Origin: Brachypodius melanocephalos
Taxonomy: Eukaryota; Chordata; Aves; Passeriformes; Pycnonotidae
Length of the DNA: 64,000 nt
Assembly (NCBI GenBank): GCA_013398615.1
Contig: VZSR01003803.1
Coordinates: 4,536,050 to 4,600,049, forward strand
Direction: 5' to 3'
A program made the position numbers and the translations under genes. The notes beneath the pieces were generated by a model, which saw only the letters and a program-made list of their open reading frames with translations, ran no database searches and was not told the origin of the DNA. Position 1 is the stretch's first letter. Each line of letters begins with the position of its first letter. Of this stretch, positions 1 to 14,400 are shown piece by piece.

Positions 1-3000
1 TGGGTTTTTTGGTGTTTTCCAGCAGATTGTAGTCAAATGTCTTGGGACACTTTCATAGGTCTGTGTTTGGCAGGAAATACTTGGATCATTCCCTGAAAAT
101 AATTTATGTAAGATAGCGTTTTCACTCATCCAACCAAACCAATACAACCAAAAATATTTTATGCTCCTAGGTATTGGCTCAGCTCAAAGTACAGCGCTTC
201 CAATAGAAGGAAAATTGAGAATTCTGGTTTTATTTTACTTTAGTATTGGCTGATCTTGAAATTATTTCTGCATTGAAGGAAGTCTTGTCTGTAAAACACA
301 CATGCAAAAGTGAATTTCACAACACAACAAAAGTGCAGCCACATTTCCAAACCTGAAAAAACAACTCAGGAATTATTCAACCTGGAATTTCATGGCATAT
401 GTAGCACAAATTTAAAAAGGAAGAAAGCCATAACTAAAGACTGCAACCACAAAAAAAAAAAAAAAAGGAAAAAAAGAGTAAAGGTTATGTACAGTGAAAG
501 TATAAGAAAATTACTGCTGTTAGCTAGTTCCATGTGAGAGGGATAAATTTTTCTTTACTTAATTCTCTAGGATGCTTGTAACTGCCAAAGGACAACAGTA
601 AAACATTCCAGAAGAGAATAGCAGTCGTGCCAACTCCAAATCTAACAGGAAACATTACAGAAGTGCTATTTATATTCGTAAATATAAATGGGGTGGTGAA
701 ATGCAGGGGAGTTCAAGAAATAGAGGTTTGGTTAGCTAACCATGGTCATTGAGCAGCCTTCTAGTGACTCTCTTTAGTTTCTTCTTCTTCCTTTCACATG
801 TCTTTTACTAATATTTATTGCTTTTGCAATAGCCATCTATCATCCCATGCAAAACCATGGTGCCAGAATGCCATCTCTTTGATATGGTGCTCTCTCTCTG
901 ATCTGATGTCATTTCCCAGCAGAACATGCCAGGCTTTTTTCTGGTGCACTTCATTTAAACTGTTCCTTGAGGTGTTCTTGACCTTGTAGCACATTAAGAA
1001 GCCCAAGATATTAAAACAAAGTTCTCTTGATGCTGGGCATTCGTCAGATTTGAGAACTCCTGAGAATTTACAACAGAGCATCTGTTCTTTCTGTTTTTAT
1101 TTTCAAAGATTCATTCTTGAAAGGCAAAGAATTCTACTGATGTACATGTGTGCTGTGTAAGATGCTGATTCATTAGAACCAGCTATAAAAGTATCATGTA
1201 TTTGATTTAGATATCTTCCACAAAGCAATTGTAATTCCAATTGTCATCATCTCTAAACTGAAGTATAATTAAAATTGCCTACAGTATTATAACTTAATTC
1301 AGAGTATGCAAACTGAACTTCTTCTAGTAATTTATAAAGAATAAGATGTTAATTTTATCCTATTCCCTGAAACTTTTGCTGTAACTGCTTAGAGTGATAG
1401 ACAGTGCAAACTCTTAGGTGAAACTGAATAATAGCTCTTCTTCATGAGAGCTTATATGAAAATTTTAACATTAAATTTCTTATAATAAAGCAAAAAAAGG
1501 AAAAAAGGTATCTAGGTTGAAGTATATAAACCTCACTTCCATTGAAATACATGTAAGGCAGTAAATTTCTGTCTCATTTTATCAAATGGTTTGGGATTCT
1601 GTGAACTTTGTGACAGACAATTTTCTTTTCCATCTCTTAAAAGACAGACATTCCTAATGGTTTCTGTTTTGTGGTAGGATACATTGAAGTGCCAGCTCAT
1701 GACTGTGTCCTCTAAGGCATGAAATAATTAATAGCTGCCTACAGTACTGAACAGTGGGACTCCAATTCTATTTGTATTATATTCTATGACACAAATTCAG
1801 AAATATCTTTAATTTCTGCATATCTTTCTAAGTTGGTTTTGCTCTGGTCTTATTTTATGTGACTAAGATTATATAAAAGAAAAGGAACTTTATGATATAA
1901 AGTTCCATGGCTGGTCCTTACTTTCATCTTCTGCATGATGACTATTTCACACAAACTACAACTTCAGTCCTGAGTAGAAACACAAACCCAGCCATCATCT
2001 CTCTGCATGCCATTCAGACAGCCTTTCCACTGAGTGTTTAATATTCTTTCTTCATCCCAATGTAGCCCGCTTCACAGAATGAACACCTGCGTAGATGAAC
2101 AAGGAGTTACGAAACCTTCTTAAATTTTGGGTTTTTTTCCAAATCTATCTTGGGTTTAGAGCATTTACTTGACACACATAAGTTCAGCTTCCCTCGGACC
2201 ATTGTAATCCAGAAGACGAGCTTCCCATCTCCTGGCCAAGTGCTGTAAATATTAAGCTATTTATGCAAGGTAAGTATTATCTCTAACAACCTATCTCAGC
2301 AAAAGTAGTAATGGTAAGTCTTCATGGGGGGAATCCATTCAATAGATGTTGAGCTTTCTGCTGCACATTCTCTAATTAAGCCTGTAAGAGGATTAAGATA
2401 CATGAATGTCTAGCTTGCAAACCTCCTTTTGGCCATGGGATATGATAGGATATCATGACTTTGTTCAGGTCTGTGGAAGCAGAACCACATGCCCTAATGA
2501 CAAAGACTTGGGGCCTCTCTCATCTCAGAGCAGTGGCCAGGCAGAAGAGTGAGACAGCAAAGGTGAGCAGGACCCTCTGAGACCTGGAGGACTTTGTTCA
2601 GTCTGAAGTGATGAGAACCATTGTGCAATAGGATAAGACCAGAAGGGAGCTGATGAAGATACTATTGTTTGTTGTCTGTATATAGCTAATAATAATTAAA
2701 ATTTAACACTCTAATTCACTCTTATCCTGGGCTTCTCCATGCTACTCTGCTGGTATTTAGGGGCCTTTCATACACAGATTTAATCAGACACGAATTTAAT
2801 CAATTCCTCCCTTGAAAAGCACTCTGTAATCAAGATAAAACCATCATACCAACCTTGTTCTGGCCATATGAAGAGACATACTAAGTAATAAAAGAGAAAG
2901 AAAAAGGTTGATGACTTTTAAATCATTAAGCAGGCAGTTATGCCTTGGAGGAAGACTAGAGATTAAACTACTGCTCAGATTTGACCTGTGCAGCAGCCTG

Positions 3001-4521
3001 GCAGTTGAAGAAGCTAGTATGATCTGAAGACCTTGTAGTCAGTTCAGCCTCATCTCATGAGATATTTCTGAAAATTTCAGCATGAAACATATTTATAATT
3101 TCTATGATTTAACTTAGATAATTCTCAGAAAGACACCCGGGTTTACATGCCTGTGCAATATCACATTGACTTTAATGTTGAAGATTTCACTTCAGATATG
3201 AATGAGCATTCACCAGACCTGTCAAACAAAGCAGCAATTACCTGCTGTAAGCCAAGAAAAATAGCTCACATAAAATCTGTGAATTCTACTCAGATTTCTT
3301 TAATCTTCTATGTACAGTCACGTGATAGAGCAATTTAGGATCCCACCTTGATTTAATTACTGGACTTGCAGTCTCAGCCTGGAAGCAGGGTGTGGTGTTA
3401 GGGCTTAAACTGAACAGAGGTTTTAAGGAATGTCCCATTCCCTCAGCAGAGACTACAATGCCTGGACACACACAGAAAAATGAGTGGTGACTGCATGTAG
3501 TGCTAGAAGCACTAGAGTAGGAATGGTGTCACCAGTTGACTGTTACAATAAAAGCATCAGGATGAGAAAAAAGCACTAATTCCAATCAGCGTCACGTACT
3601 CCCAGAATAGCCCATTCCAAAATAACACTACTTATATTCCGGCAAATGAAGCAACAGGAGCTAAAAATGTAGAGCAAAACCTGCAAGTTGTACATAAAAA
3701 CATCCTTCTCAATGGAAACTCATCATGTAGTGAGTATGATGTGGAATACATCGAGATGGAGACATGCCAGTCATGCTTTGGACAAAATGCAAAGAAGATA
3801 AAAGAGGGTTTCCACTCACTATTTGGAAAATAGAAAAAAAAAGTATCCCAGCTCAAGGAAAATAGTGGAATAACATTTAATGTCCTTGCTCACCAGGGGC
3901 ACACAGCAGTGACTGGGTTAAACAAGTAAATCTATGAATGGTTTGAAGAGATGTTGCAACCAGAGCTCCATTCCCAGATTCCTGCAGCTTGCTTGGTGGC
4001 AGCACACAAGAATCTCAGCAGTGGACCAGGGCTCTGACATACTAAGTACTACACAACCAGTAATAAAACTACAGTTCTTGTCTCAAACCAACAATGACAG
4101 AAGAGAAAATTTTTGAAAAGATGAGACAACAGTTAGAGAGATGCTTTGGAATGCTGGGTTGGAATGGGTGGTGATGCAGGATTACCTCTGCGTGTGAAAT
4201 CACTTTTTCAGACATGTGAGTTTCTCACAATTTCTCAGATATGGGTGTTTCAGGTACCCAGCTCAGTGACACTTTTAAACAGTCAGCCAAGCGGCCTCAA
4301 GAACAGAAAGTCTGTGCAAAGAAATAGAAATTACAAAGATGGATGAATGCAGCTGAGTTTGGAAAATGTTCCTTCTGTAGCTTAACTACATGCCAGGGGC
4401 CAGTCTGGTGCATTGCAGATCATTAAAAAACCCAAGAGTGGCCTCACTATTTTTGCAGAATCACCTATTTGGGAACTGTAATTTTGATTTTAGGCTCACT
4501 GCATCAGTAAGCTAGGTTCGT

Positions 4522-4523
<2 letters not shown>
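1..4523. other. Intronic sequence, nothing recognised
   Basis: A/T-rich single-copy-looking DNA in the inferred GRM5 intron. The longest ATG-initiated ORF is 88 codons on minus (815-1081), with no family resemblance. A 7-bp hairpin with a 3-base loop (3498-3514) is the only small structure noted. Confidence 0.6.

Positions 4524-4568
<45 letters not shown>
4524..4568 (-). repeat. 45-base poly(T) tract, possible poly(A) tail on the minus strand
   Basis: Forty-five consecutive T were counted. On the minus strand an AATAAA (4588-4593) lies 19 bp upstream of the A run, the normal spacing of a polyadenylation signal and tail. I do not recognise the sequence upstream of it as a transcript. The tract length may be imprecise because of assembly error. 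Confidence 0.6.
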
Positions 4569-4569
<1 letters not shown>

Positions 4570-7500
4570 TTAAGCCATCAGACCTGATTTATTTAAGATA
4601 CTTATCCATTAAGGCCATATTGAATTACCTAGGAGAATAACAAAGTAAGTAATACTTCAGGTAGTTGTAAATTAAATAAATATATTAGAAGGTATTACAT
4701 AGCTTAAAATTCTATGTTTCAACATTAAAAAAAGGCAAGGAGAGATTAAGGAGACCAACCAAACAGTCTAAATTTGAGTTCCTGTCAGTATTCTGAGGCA
4801 ATGTATCAGTTTACACTAAAAATGTTGAAATCAAAGACTTTGAAAATAAAATCCTGACAAATCATTTTTCCAGTAATAACCTTATAAAGGATATCCCCAT
4901 TTGAAGCATTTGCAGGACAGTTTGATGAAGTACTGAGTAAGTTAGGCTCTGAATTTCATCTGCATTCAACTGAATTTGATTCCTCTTATTGTTACCTGTT
5001 CTTTGATGAAATGGTTTAAAAATATTCTAATCTATGAGAAAGAATATTTTGAACCTAAACTGCAAAAAAAAGAACGCTGTAAACTCTGCAAATGGTGTCA
5101 TTTCAATGAAGTTATTTTTTACCTCCCAGAATAAAACTGCAGCAACTGAAACCTTTTCTTAGTAAAAGAAAAAACAAACAAACAAACAAACAAACAAACC
5201 CAAAACCAACCCATACACAAAAACAAAATCAAAACACCAGTTGAAGAAAACAAAACCCCAACCTAAGACTAAATGCATAAAGAGATTTATGTGTCCATAA
5301 AAGTTAGAGACCATACTTGTAAAACAGCTAATTGAGATTACACTGCAGGACAATCTTTGGTCCATTATTATGTGCATTGGATAGTTGGTGTAAATTTAGT
5401 GGCTAACAAGAATTTTCCTGAATAAAGAATTTACAAATTTATTTAAATGCAGCCTGGAAGAGGGCCAAAATGCTTCTAACTTATGCTAGATAACCTGTAT
5501 CTAGAAAGCAACACTTGACCTCTAGTCTTTCTGGCAAGAGCCTCAGGAGAAATATAATGACTGAACTGTGCATTTTATAAGTAAATAAGGGGAAAAAAGT
5601 CACTTTCACCAACAATTTTAAGCACCATAAAATAGTCACTGCTACAGGTTGGAAATCTCACCACAGCAATAGGCTGTATCCAGCCTCCAAAGGCTAGTTT
5701 CCTGCTCTAGAGTCTCCATTTTAGGCACAATGACTAGTTCAGTTTAAAGGAAAAAATAACTTAAAGTATATAATTTTACTCCTAAAATATTCTGGGGCCA
5801 TTCCTTGGCACTGTTGAGAAATGGCACTGTTAAATTTGCCCATGACTAAATGTTTTCTTTCTCTCACTTCCCTTGGCAGTACGGTCTCATAGTGCCTGCT
5901 GAGAGCAATTTATGGCATGTGCTATTTCCCAACCCATCCTCCTGTCCAGGAAAGTGCTGCTGGGTTCAGGTTAAAATCATGCCTGGGAGACTGCTAATCA
6001 TGTAGCAGTCGGAACAAAGATGGATTAGTGTTGCACTCTGTGCTCTTAACCAGTTTCTTAACTAGTGCAAACACACAAAATAACACCTTGTGTCAACCAT
6101 CTTTTATTTCATGGGCAACAGATTCGTGTAATGTTGGACACAAATTCCATCCTTAAATTATCTTGGTTTTCTTATTCTTCTCTGGAAGGCTGCTCAGGAA
6201 CATTAGTGTTTCCATCATTAAGGAAAAAAGTCACGTTTCTGGTTCTTTCTTACTCACAGATAATTGACTTGTTTTCTTTTCTATTTTTTTTTCAATAAAT
6301 TTCTCCGTCCTTTCCTTATGATTTTCTTTCTTTCCCCCATCAGGCTCTCTCATACAGAGGGAACAATTCAACCCTCTCCATCAGCTCTGCAAAATTATTC
6401 CATCTAACTTTCCTATAATATAGGATTCACTGCCTCCTTAGTAAGCTTCTCTCATTCCAAATTGAATAGAACTCTGTGGGACTAAGGGCAGAGCAGAGCA
6501 TGAACTATGTCTACAAGAGTTTTTTATATCAATATTTATCTGATTGGAGGAAAATGATGTGTTTTATGTGATCTCCCTCTTCTCTTAAGCTTATTTGAGT
6601 CCAGTTAGATAGACTCTATTTGGCTTCAAAATTATTAACTATCCAGTCTTCTGTGAACAAGTGCCTGGGTGCTTTAAAGCTGATGGTAATCTAGAGCCCT
6701 TTATTTCAAAATACATTTCATCACTAAATAAATTGTTTTAAAATTCCAGTGTGGGACAATGAATTCCTGTGTAATGATTCATTTTGTTTGTGGCAGTTTG
6801 TGTGAGGGCTCCTTGTGGGGGGACACCAGCACATCCTGGTCAGTGTAAACAAGTTCAGGCTGTACCCAGGTGTGTCAAAGCTACATTCATGACCTCCCTT
6901 CATAGAACACCTTGATATGCTCACCACCATTCATATTTTCTGCATGGCATTTCAATGGATGGATTTAAAGGGTATGAGATGTATTTGCAGTCAAGAATGT
7001 TGCCACAAACTTCTCAGGTTGGAAGACAAGGAGGCTTCTTCACACACTCCTTCTCACCATATGGTCCCACCGGTTTGAGTCATTCCCCGTGTCAACAAGC
7101 TTTCACAGATCTGGAGCTGACACTACTTTTATAATGTTGCATAATACCACTTCTTGTAATTGGGTTTCTTCTGGATTGGATGAAAGGATTCATCAGTTCA
7201 TTTAAACTGATTCCAAGTGAGAATTGCTCTCTGAAAACTTCCTGCTCTCCTCAGATTAGAGTCAGCCTAGTTGCACCCCCAGTTTTGATATATCATTTTC
7301 TTCCACTATTAAGCCAGCAAGTTCATTGTACATTAAACATGATATATGTCCTTAAAATAACAAGTTTATGCTTGTTGCATTATGACAAGTTATTAGAAAC
7401 AGCACGTACACTGAAAGATCTGATTTGAACTCTCCTTGCACTGTAAACTCATCCTTAGGGAAAAAAACCTGTTTTATTTATTAGTCAAATTAACTTCTAA

Positions 7501-7997
7501 AAAATGATTTTTTTTAAAATAACATCCCATGATTCTATGATTCTCTTTATTCCTTGAAAAACTGAATTTATCTGGACTCAAGTACAAAACCAAAGCCAAA
7601 GCTCTGTTTTCTCAGTGGGAGCTGAGTTTAAAAATCAATAAGTCTCTCTTTCTGATCAGCAGATTATCCCTGATATTTTTCGTCCTTCCTGGCCTTTGAA
7701 GGCTTCTTACTTTCCTAGCAAAGGGGCAAATTCTGGGCATCTGAATTGTTTTGTCACTCTGACTAAACTGGATATGTCTGCAGCTGTAAGTGCTTAAAAA
7801 TTTACCCATCAGCAAAATAAGATATAGAAAAGTGATAAAAAATGATATAATGATTTTTTGATTTGGATTTCTTTGTCGAAATTAATTTCATACCACGATT
7901 GTTCTTGAAGTTCATGTTAAATATGTTAAATGCCATCTTTCTATTGCCCAGTTCTGAACAACCCAGTACAAGAGAGACATACATATACTGGAGAAAA
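4569..7997. other. Intronic sequence with one simple repeat
   Basis: Apart from the AAAC repeat, I recognise nothing. If the T tract is a retroposed tail, its body would lie at the left of this stretch and read on minus. A short ATTCTATGATTC motif near 7530 resembles a CR1 terminus but has no CR1 body beside it. Confidence 0.5.
5172..5199 (+). repeat. (AAAC)n microsatellite
   Basis: Seven tandem AAAC units follow an A-rich stretch. No coding role is apparent. Confidence 0.9.
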
Positions 7998-8465
7998 TCC
8001 ATTGAGGGGCCTCAGAGTTGTATGAGGGACTGGAGCATCTCTCCTCAGAGAAAAGGATGAGAGAGCTGGGACTGTTCATCCTTGAGAAGAAGAAGAGGGT
8101 CAGAAGGGATCTTATTGATGTTTATAAACTCTGCAAAGGACCATGCAAAGAAACAGGAAGCAGGCTCTCTTCAGTAGTGCTGTGCCAGGACCAGAGGCCA
8201 TGGGCACAAACAGAAACACCAGGAGCTTCCTTCTGAATATCAGGAAACAATTTCATTTTTTATCGCGACTGTGGCCGAGCAGTAAAAAAGGTTTTCCGAG
8301 GAGGTTGTGGCGTTTCCACCCTTTTTGATAGACATTCAAAAGCTATCTGATACATGATCCTGGGCTACCGGCTCTAGGTGGCCCTGCTTGAGTAGGGGGT
8401 TTGGACAAGATGCCCTCCAGAGGTTCTTTCCAACCTCAACCATTTTGTGATAGTGTGATTCTGTG
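7998..8465 (+). mobile_element. CR1 LINE, 3' end with intact terminus
   Basis: The sequence follows the end of CR1 ORF2 and the 3' UTR. Frame 8018-8236 reads LGLFILEKKKRVRRDLIDVY, matching the typical C-terminal reverse-transcriptase tail, with stops further on. It then reads GGTGGCCCTGCTTGAG and CCAACCTCAACCATT, ending GTGATTCTGTGG, a normal CR1 3' terminus. Truncation at the 5' end is usual for CR1. Confidence 0.88.
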
Positions 8466-11400
8466 GTTAATGTAGACAGGTGTAGTAAAAAGTATGTGAT
8501 TCTTTTTACATGACTCAGGAGGAAAAGCAGGGTCTGAAGCAAGGATACAAAGTTCAGGAGCCTTCAGAGCACAACAAATGGCAGCCCTGGCTTGCAAGCC
8601 AACAGACTCTCATCTTACCCTCTTGACTTGTAGTGCTGAAGATGGAGCAAGAAGTAGATTAGAAATTTTAGGCTGCTCATGTGATGCTGAGGCTGTGTCA
8701 AACGTGCTGTGGAAGGCTGCAAGTTTCTGAATGATTTTGACTCTTATTTGTATGCAGTGTAATATGAGTTTAAATAATTGGTGTAGAGGTAAGAAAAGCT
8801 CATTAAAATTAGGGTTGAACTGGATGCAAATAGGCACAAGAGCATTGGCCAGACTGCAGTATATAAAAATCCAATGCATTCACTTATATTATTTGCTAGT
8901 GTGGAAGCCGTCAGCCTGACACGCAAGCTGTGAATGCTGATGAAAAGAGCCTCAGCAAAGGACTGAGATGTAAGTCAGCCATGTCCTTCAGCAATTCCCC
9001 TTAAGCCTCTTGAGCTGTTTCTGCTTCTCAGCTTTGGACTTTTCTGCCTGACTGCTGCCCTCATACTAACCCTGTCACAATACTGGGAAAGCCTCCCAGA
9101 CAATCTCTCCCTATCAGATGAGACAGCAATAAAAGATGTGAACCAGCTAAAGACACTTCAACATCCTTCCATCATTTTCCCTACCAATCTTAGAAACACT
9201 GAGTGATCTAGGCAAAGCATCAGTTTGACACAAAGTTATAGAAATCTTGAGGCTGAAGAGCATCTCCCAGCCTCTCTGGATAAAAATTCAGGTGATCCTA
9301 AAATAAGCCCTGAGCATAACACCATTAATTCCCATCGTGGACAGTATTCCAGCATCTCTGTCTGTATGTGTGTTCATCTAACATCCATGACGGGACACTA
9401 ACCTGTGCCACACATGTCCACCGAACACAGCCACAAAGACTGTCTTATCTCCTACAATTTTGCCTTAGTACACAGTAACAAACAAGTCCAAGGACACAGA
9501 AATGCACCCTGTGCTTCATGTTTATTCCAAGCATATAGATGCCGGAACAGCAATAAAATTGCTCAACTTGAGTTGGAAAGCATTATGGCTGTTGGCAAGC
9601 AATGACACAGAAAATATCTTACTTTGGCTATAAAGTTCCCATTTCAGAGTACCTGTCCACATATCAATTGGTAGAGAGCTGTTCCAACTCCCAAGAAGGC
9701 TCAAGCTATGTTTTAAAAAGAAAAGAAAGTAAATATTTAAAACATAAGTGCTAAAACAGTGGGTCAGACCAAAGTGACACAGAGATCAGCACGCTGTCTC
9801 CAGTATTTGCCAGAATTGGCTATCAGTACACATTTATCTTTCAACTACTGATTTATGCTCTTTTCTTCTATTCCTCCCTTGGCAGCTCCCTGAACGAGAG
9901 ACTGCATTTGGACCTACAACATTCAATATTCACTAAGTTTACCTTTCCTGAATTTGCCTCATGCTTTTTTATTGTGCCATTTTGGGCTTAAATATCAAAG
10001 CTTAAACTTTGGGTTCAGAGGAAAAAAGCCAAAACAAAAGATATTTCATATTCTTTCCCATAAAAACAGCTTCTAATGATCATATTTGTCTGCAGTTGTT
10101 TCTAATTACAAAGGATCTATTACTCTTTTACAAAACACTGGCATTATAATTAAATGTAGATTAATTAAAATCAATTTTTAATATATAATATTTCTAAATA
10201 ATGTTATGAGTTACGTGATTTTATTCTAGAATGAGAAAAAACTTGAAACAATCCCTAAATGTTTTTTGTTTTCTATGTACTGCCCAGGAACAGAGAAATT
10301 ATTTGAATTAAATAAGGAGAATGTGGCCTACATTCTATTTTACTTTGTATTATAAAGTAGCAGAACCTTCATACCATTGCTCCTTTGTTCTATGGTGCTG
10401 GTTATAATAAATTCATCTCTACTTCCCCAGGATGGACCTCCAAGAGCATGAACTTGCTCTGGTGTTGTGGGTAGTAGAGACAGAGTAAATACATAAGCAT
10501 GGTTGCCTGGAGAGCTTTGCACCAAAGAGAATCACATGCTCATCATTAGTCCCTGCAGAAAGCCAATTATCAGGAATCTGGAGTGTTTAGGTAGAATATT
10601 TTTGTAAATCTAAAATAATTGGTACAATGCGAGAAAATTTTAGAGATAGACGGTAAGGTTCATATAAAGCTAGTTAAAGGCAAAAAGAAAACCATGGCAT
10701 ATAATTTTCTATAATTTAGCTAGGAAATACAGTACACTGTGTAAATGGACAAAAATAACCTTCACTTTAGGCAGCCATCTATTCAAAAGGCAATTACAAC
10801 TTGTTACCCTTTGAATTTTGCTTCGTCTTAACAGCATTAAAAAGAACATGTTTTTTAGCTTCAGCGGTCTAAAATGTTTTATAGAAGCTTTGTTATAAGG
10901 TTGTTTCATGTGCCAAATATCCACTACCCAATTTAAAAAAAAAATTAAACTCAGTGGTGCATTTTTGATTTTTCATTTCCAACAGAGGCATTCTTCAAAT
11001 CTTTTCATTTTTCTATGTTGCATAAACTAATATGGTGCATAATAATTTCTCAATTTTTCACTGCAATCTGTTATCAGAGACCTTAATACTGACACAGACC
11101 TCCAGGCTTAAATGAAGCTCTGCATGGGACTGCTGTACTGCAGAAACAGATGCTAAATTAGAAGGAATAAAAATAACTTTTCTGTACAACATGTGGAGGT
11201 TAAGGAGACTTTGCAGTGCACAATCCTGCATGACATTTAACTCTACAGAAACATTTTTATGTCCAGAGCTGTAAGAGAATCAATCTAATTTTTCGTTCAT
11301 TAACCAGATACAAAATAATGAAACCAGACATTAAGTTGTAATTAAATGAAATAACAGCAACTGAGAATTTTTCAAATTAATGGGGTGGAGAATGTAGTAA

Positions 11401-14400
11401 ACTAACAAAAAAAAATAATAGATTTCCTGAGATCACCCTTGAAGGCTGGTGGTCCCTTAACAGCATGATCACCCCTTTAGTGCTGTGGTGTAGACCTGTG
11501 AGACACGTGCAATCTGAAAATCATCTTCCCTGCACTTCTAAGTGCTCTGGGACTTAGCTCAATTTTGAAGCTGTTAATTTAAACCTGTTCCTGTGACTAC
11601 AACCTTGATTGGAAGGGAGCTCTTTACTCCTGGAGTTCTGCAGTCCTTTGCCCAAGAAGCAGCATTAAGTAGCTAAAATGGATCTTTCCTCAAGCACTTT
11701 CTGAAGAAAGTTTTCTTCTTCGTGCCCATTCTCTTTCTCTTTATAGCACAGTAACCTGCACCCCATTTCTGTACAGTCTAACAGAGTTTGTCACTGATTT
11801 CACAGCTGCTTTTCCCTCTGACTAGTGCTAGCTCTCAGCCCTCGGTTGTGGATCGGTGGTCTTCAGCTTAGTGTAGTTGTCAGACTTGTTTTGGGAGGTT
11901 CTAGTTCTCAGCAAGCCAGACCAGTTTATCTGGGGAAACAAGCTTTTAGCACTGATCTTTCCATCCTGGATTTTATACTCACTAAAGTGTCACAGCAAAA
12001 TGCTGCTCTAAAATGAAGTAGACGCGGGAATAGGAAGCCCAGTCTGCTTGGACACAGGTGCAGACCTGGTGTTTCTACCATTGCACCTGTGGGCTACCTG
12101 GCCAAAGCTGCTGTCTGTGCTAGTGGTCTCAGATGGCACCAGCTTCCTGTCTGTAGTATTTCTTTTTACTCCAAATCAGAGCTTAATCTCAGACTGAATT
12201 AAGGTATATAACAACAGTGGAAAACATGCTGATATCACAGAGGAGAAAAATGTGCTTATTCATAAATCAAATCATAACTGAAGGTTTACTATGCCCTTGT
12301 ATGCTGAACCAGACTGGTGGACCATGACAGGTTCTGTTAATGCTATCAAAAGCTGTGGAGGTATTTCTAATCAGTTGAACAAAAGACAATAAAATGCCTT
12401 TAAGAATAGATGCTGTTGCCTATTCTGCATAAAAAGAAGTTCTCTTTATCACAGGACACCTACTTCTCTGACACTAATTTCTTATCTTCTCACAATAATA
12501 GAAAGCAGAGGTTATTACATGTCAATCAAGTGGTGTGAAATCAGAGGTGTGCTATTTCATTTTTATTGGCATTATGTTCCTTCTTGCTGTGTGCAGTTCA
12601 CAAAATCTCCTAAAAGTGAATACAATCCATTGCTTCCCATTGTCCCATTGTTCTGTATCATTAAATTTGACTCAAAGAACAGGCTGCCAAATGAATGGGC
12701 AAAAGGAAGATCAGGACCTGACACACACAAAGCTGTGGGACAGTGAAATACAATTCACTTTTGTATTGACACACCTCATTACTTTCTCATTTCTTTTGAG
12801 AAAAACAGATTGGGGTTGTTCTGTATCTCTTGCCAACAATTGATACCTAGTTATCACAGACTGAACTTACCGGTTAAAGAGAGCAGCTGGTCGATGGGCA
12901 TTTCCAAAAATAGAAATAGTTTGAAGAAAAAGGAAATTAAATATCTGTAATGTAATGTAATTGTAAATGCCTGTAAGTAGGTTCAGTTGCCCTTCTGTAA
13001 TGGAAGTGAGGGAAAGAACAATATCTGCAAAGTACTGGAATTCTTTTATTGCTCACCTAATTAAAATTATATTCCTGACCCCTTAATGAAAATGTATTAC
13101 TGACCTAAACTGGTGAAAAGCTGAATACCTGAGAGACATCATCTACTGAACTGCTCAGATTAAAACTGAGCTGCCAAGAATATTATGCTCATTTTAGTAC
13201 ATGCCCTATCAGTCAGGAAAAACCAAGAAGAAAGAAATATCAAACAGGTCTGTCAAATCTGTTTAACTTGATAGATTAAGCCAACACATAGACACACATA
13301 TGGTTAAGGGAATTAAAGGCATATTTATATTTGAGCAAGTATATTTTAAAACTCTTTTTAATTTTTTTTCTGAGTTTAATTTTCTAGTAAAAGCAAGTGT
13401 TCTGCCCCACACAGGCTGTTCTGTGAAGTAAAATGATGTTTCTTACAGGTACTCATCACCTGCAAAGGTAAATTTCCAGCCAATCAGGGAAGAGGAATTA
13501 AAATTGCTGTTGGATTTTAGTCATATAAAGCTCCTTTTTATGTGTGTTTTCAGGTATATGGATATAATGTGCATAAAAAATATGCAGAGAGACAACGAGT
13601 TTAAAGTAGAACAAAGTTCCATTAAATAAGCAAGAACCACTGTCTGGAGCTTCTCCTATGAAAGTACTGCTGGAAATACAGATATCTACTATCTTAATTT
13701 CTTGGAGCACACAAAGTGTTGCCAAGGCAGCTGAAGACATTTTCCTCTTTGCAGCGATGGCTGGAACCAAACACTCCTATTTGAAACCCCTGTTTCTCAG
13801 AAAAAGTATATTTTTTAGTTAACCAAGTATAAATTCACTCCCTATTACAGTAACTTTCAGGAGTTACAGCTAAGATCCTGGTGAGCTACGAAGTGTTCAC
13901 GAGGTCAGAGCTGATGCACCTGTGCCATCAGGTGTAAGAAAGAACCTGGATCAGAGGTCTGCACTGCCCCTGCAGATCCAAGGAAAATATCTTCCTCAGG
14001 GCTACAGCACAAAGTACAGGGCTGGCTGCTGGTGTGTGAGCTACTGACACTTCTCATCCTTCCACTAAGGAGGGAGAGACTGCTGTAGAGGAAGTCAAAG
14101 GGCGTGCATCTGGCATTGCCACCTGTACTTCCATAATTCCTGCTAGTATAATATGAGCAGGGTTTTCATTTATGGACGAGGGGGTGGGAAATGTCCTACC
14201 TACCAGTCTTACTTACACTTTGGTGATTTGAGCAAAAGCTGCTGGAAATAGCCTTCATGCATTTATTGGGATGTGTGAGACTCTTGTTCATGTCATGGAT
14301 GTTACTTTGGTAACATCTCTTCCTTTTTCTCTCCATCCCCATACACAATCTCTCTTCCCACACAAAGGTTAGAAGCCACATAGAAGCTGCTTGATGCTAG

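Noticed and set aside
1985..2010. Antisense GATGATGGCTGG, resembling the Asp-Gly-Trp of the next GRM5 exon
   Set aside because: The flanking codons do not match the expected family sequence and there are no splice sites.
7525..7550. ATTCTATGATTC-like CR1 terminal repeat
   Set aside because: No CR1 body precedes it on either strand, so the short motif alone is not enough.
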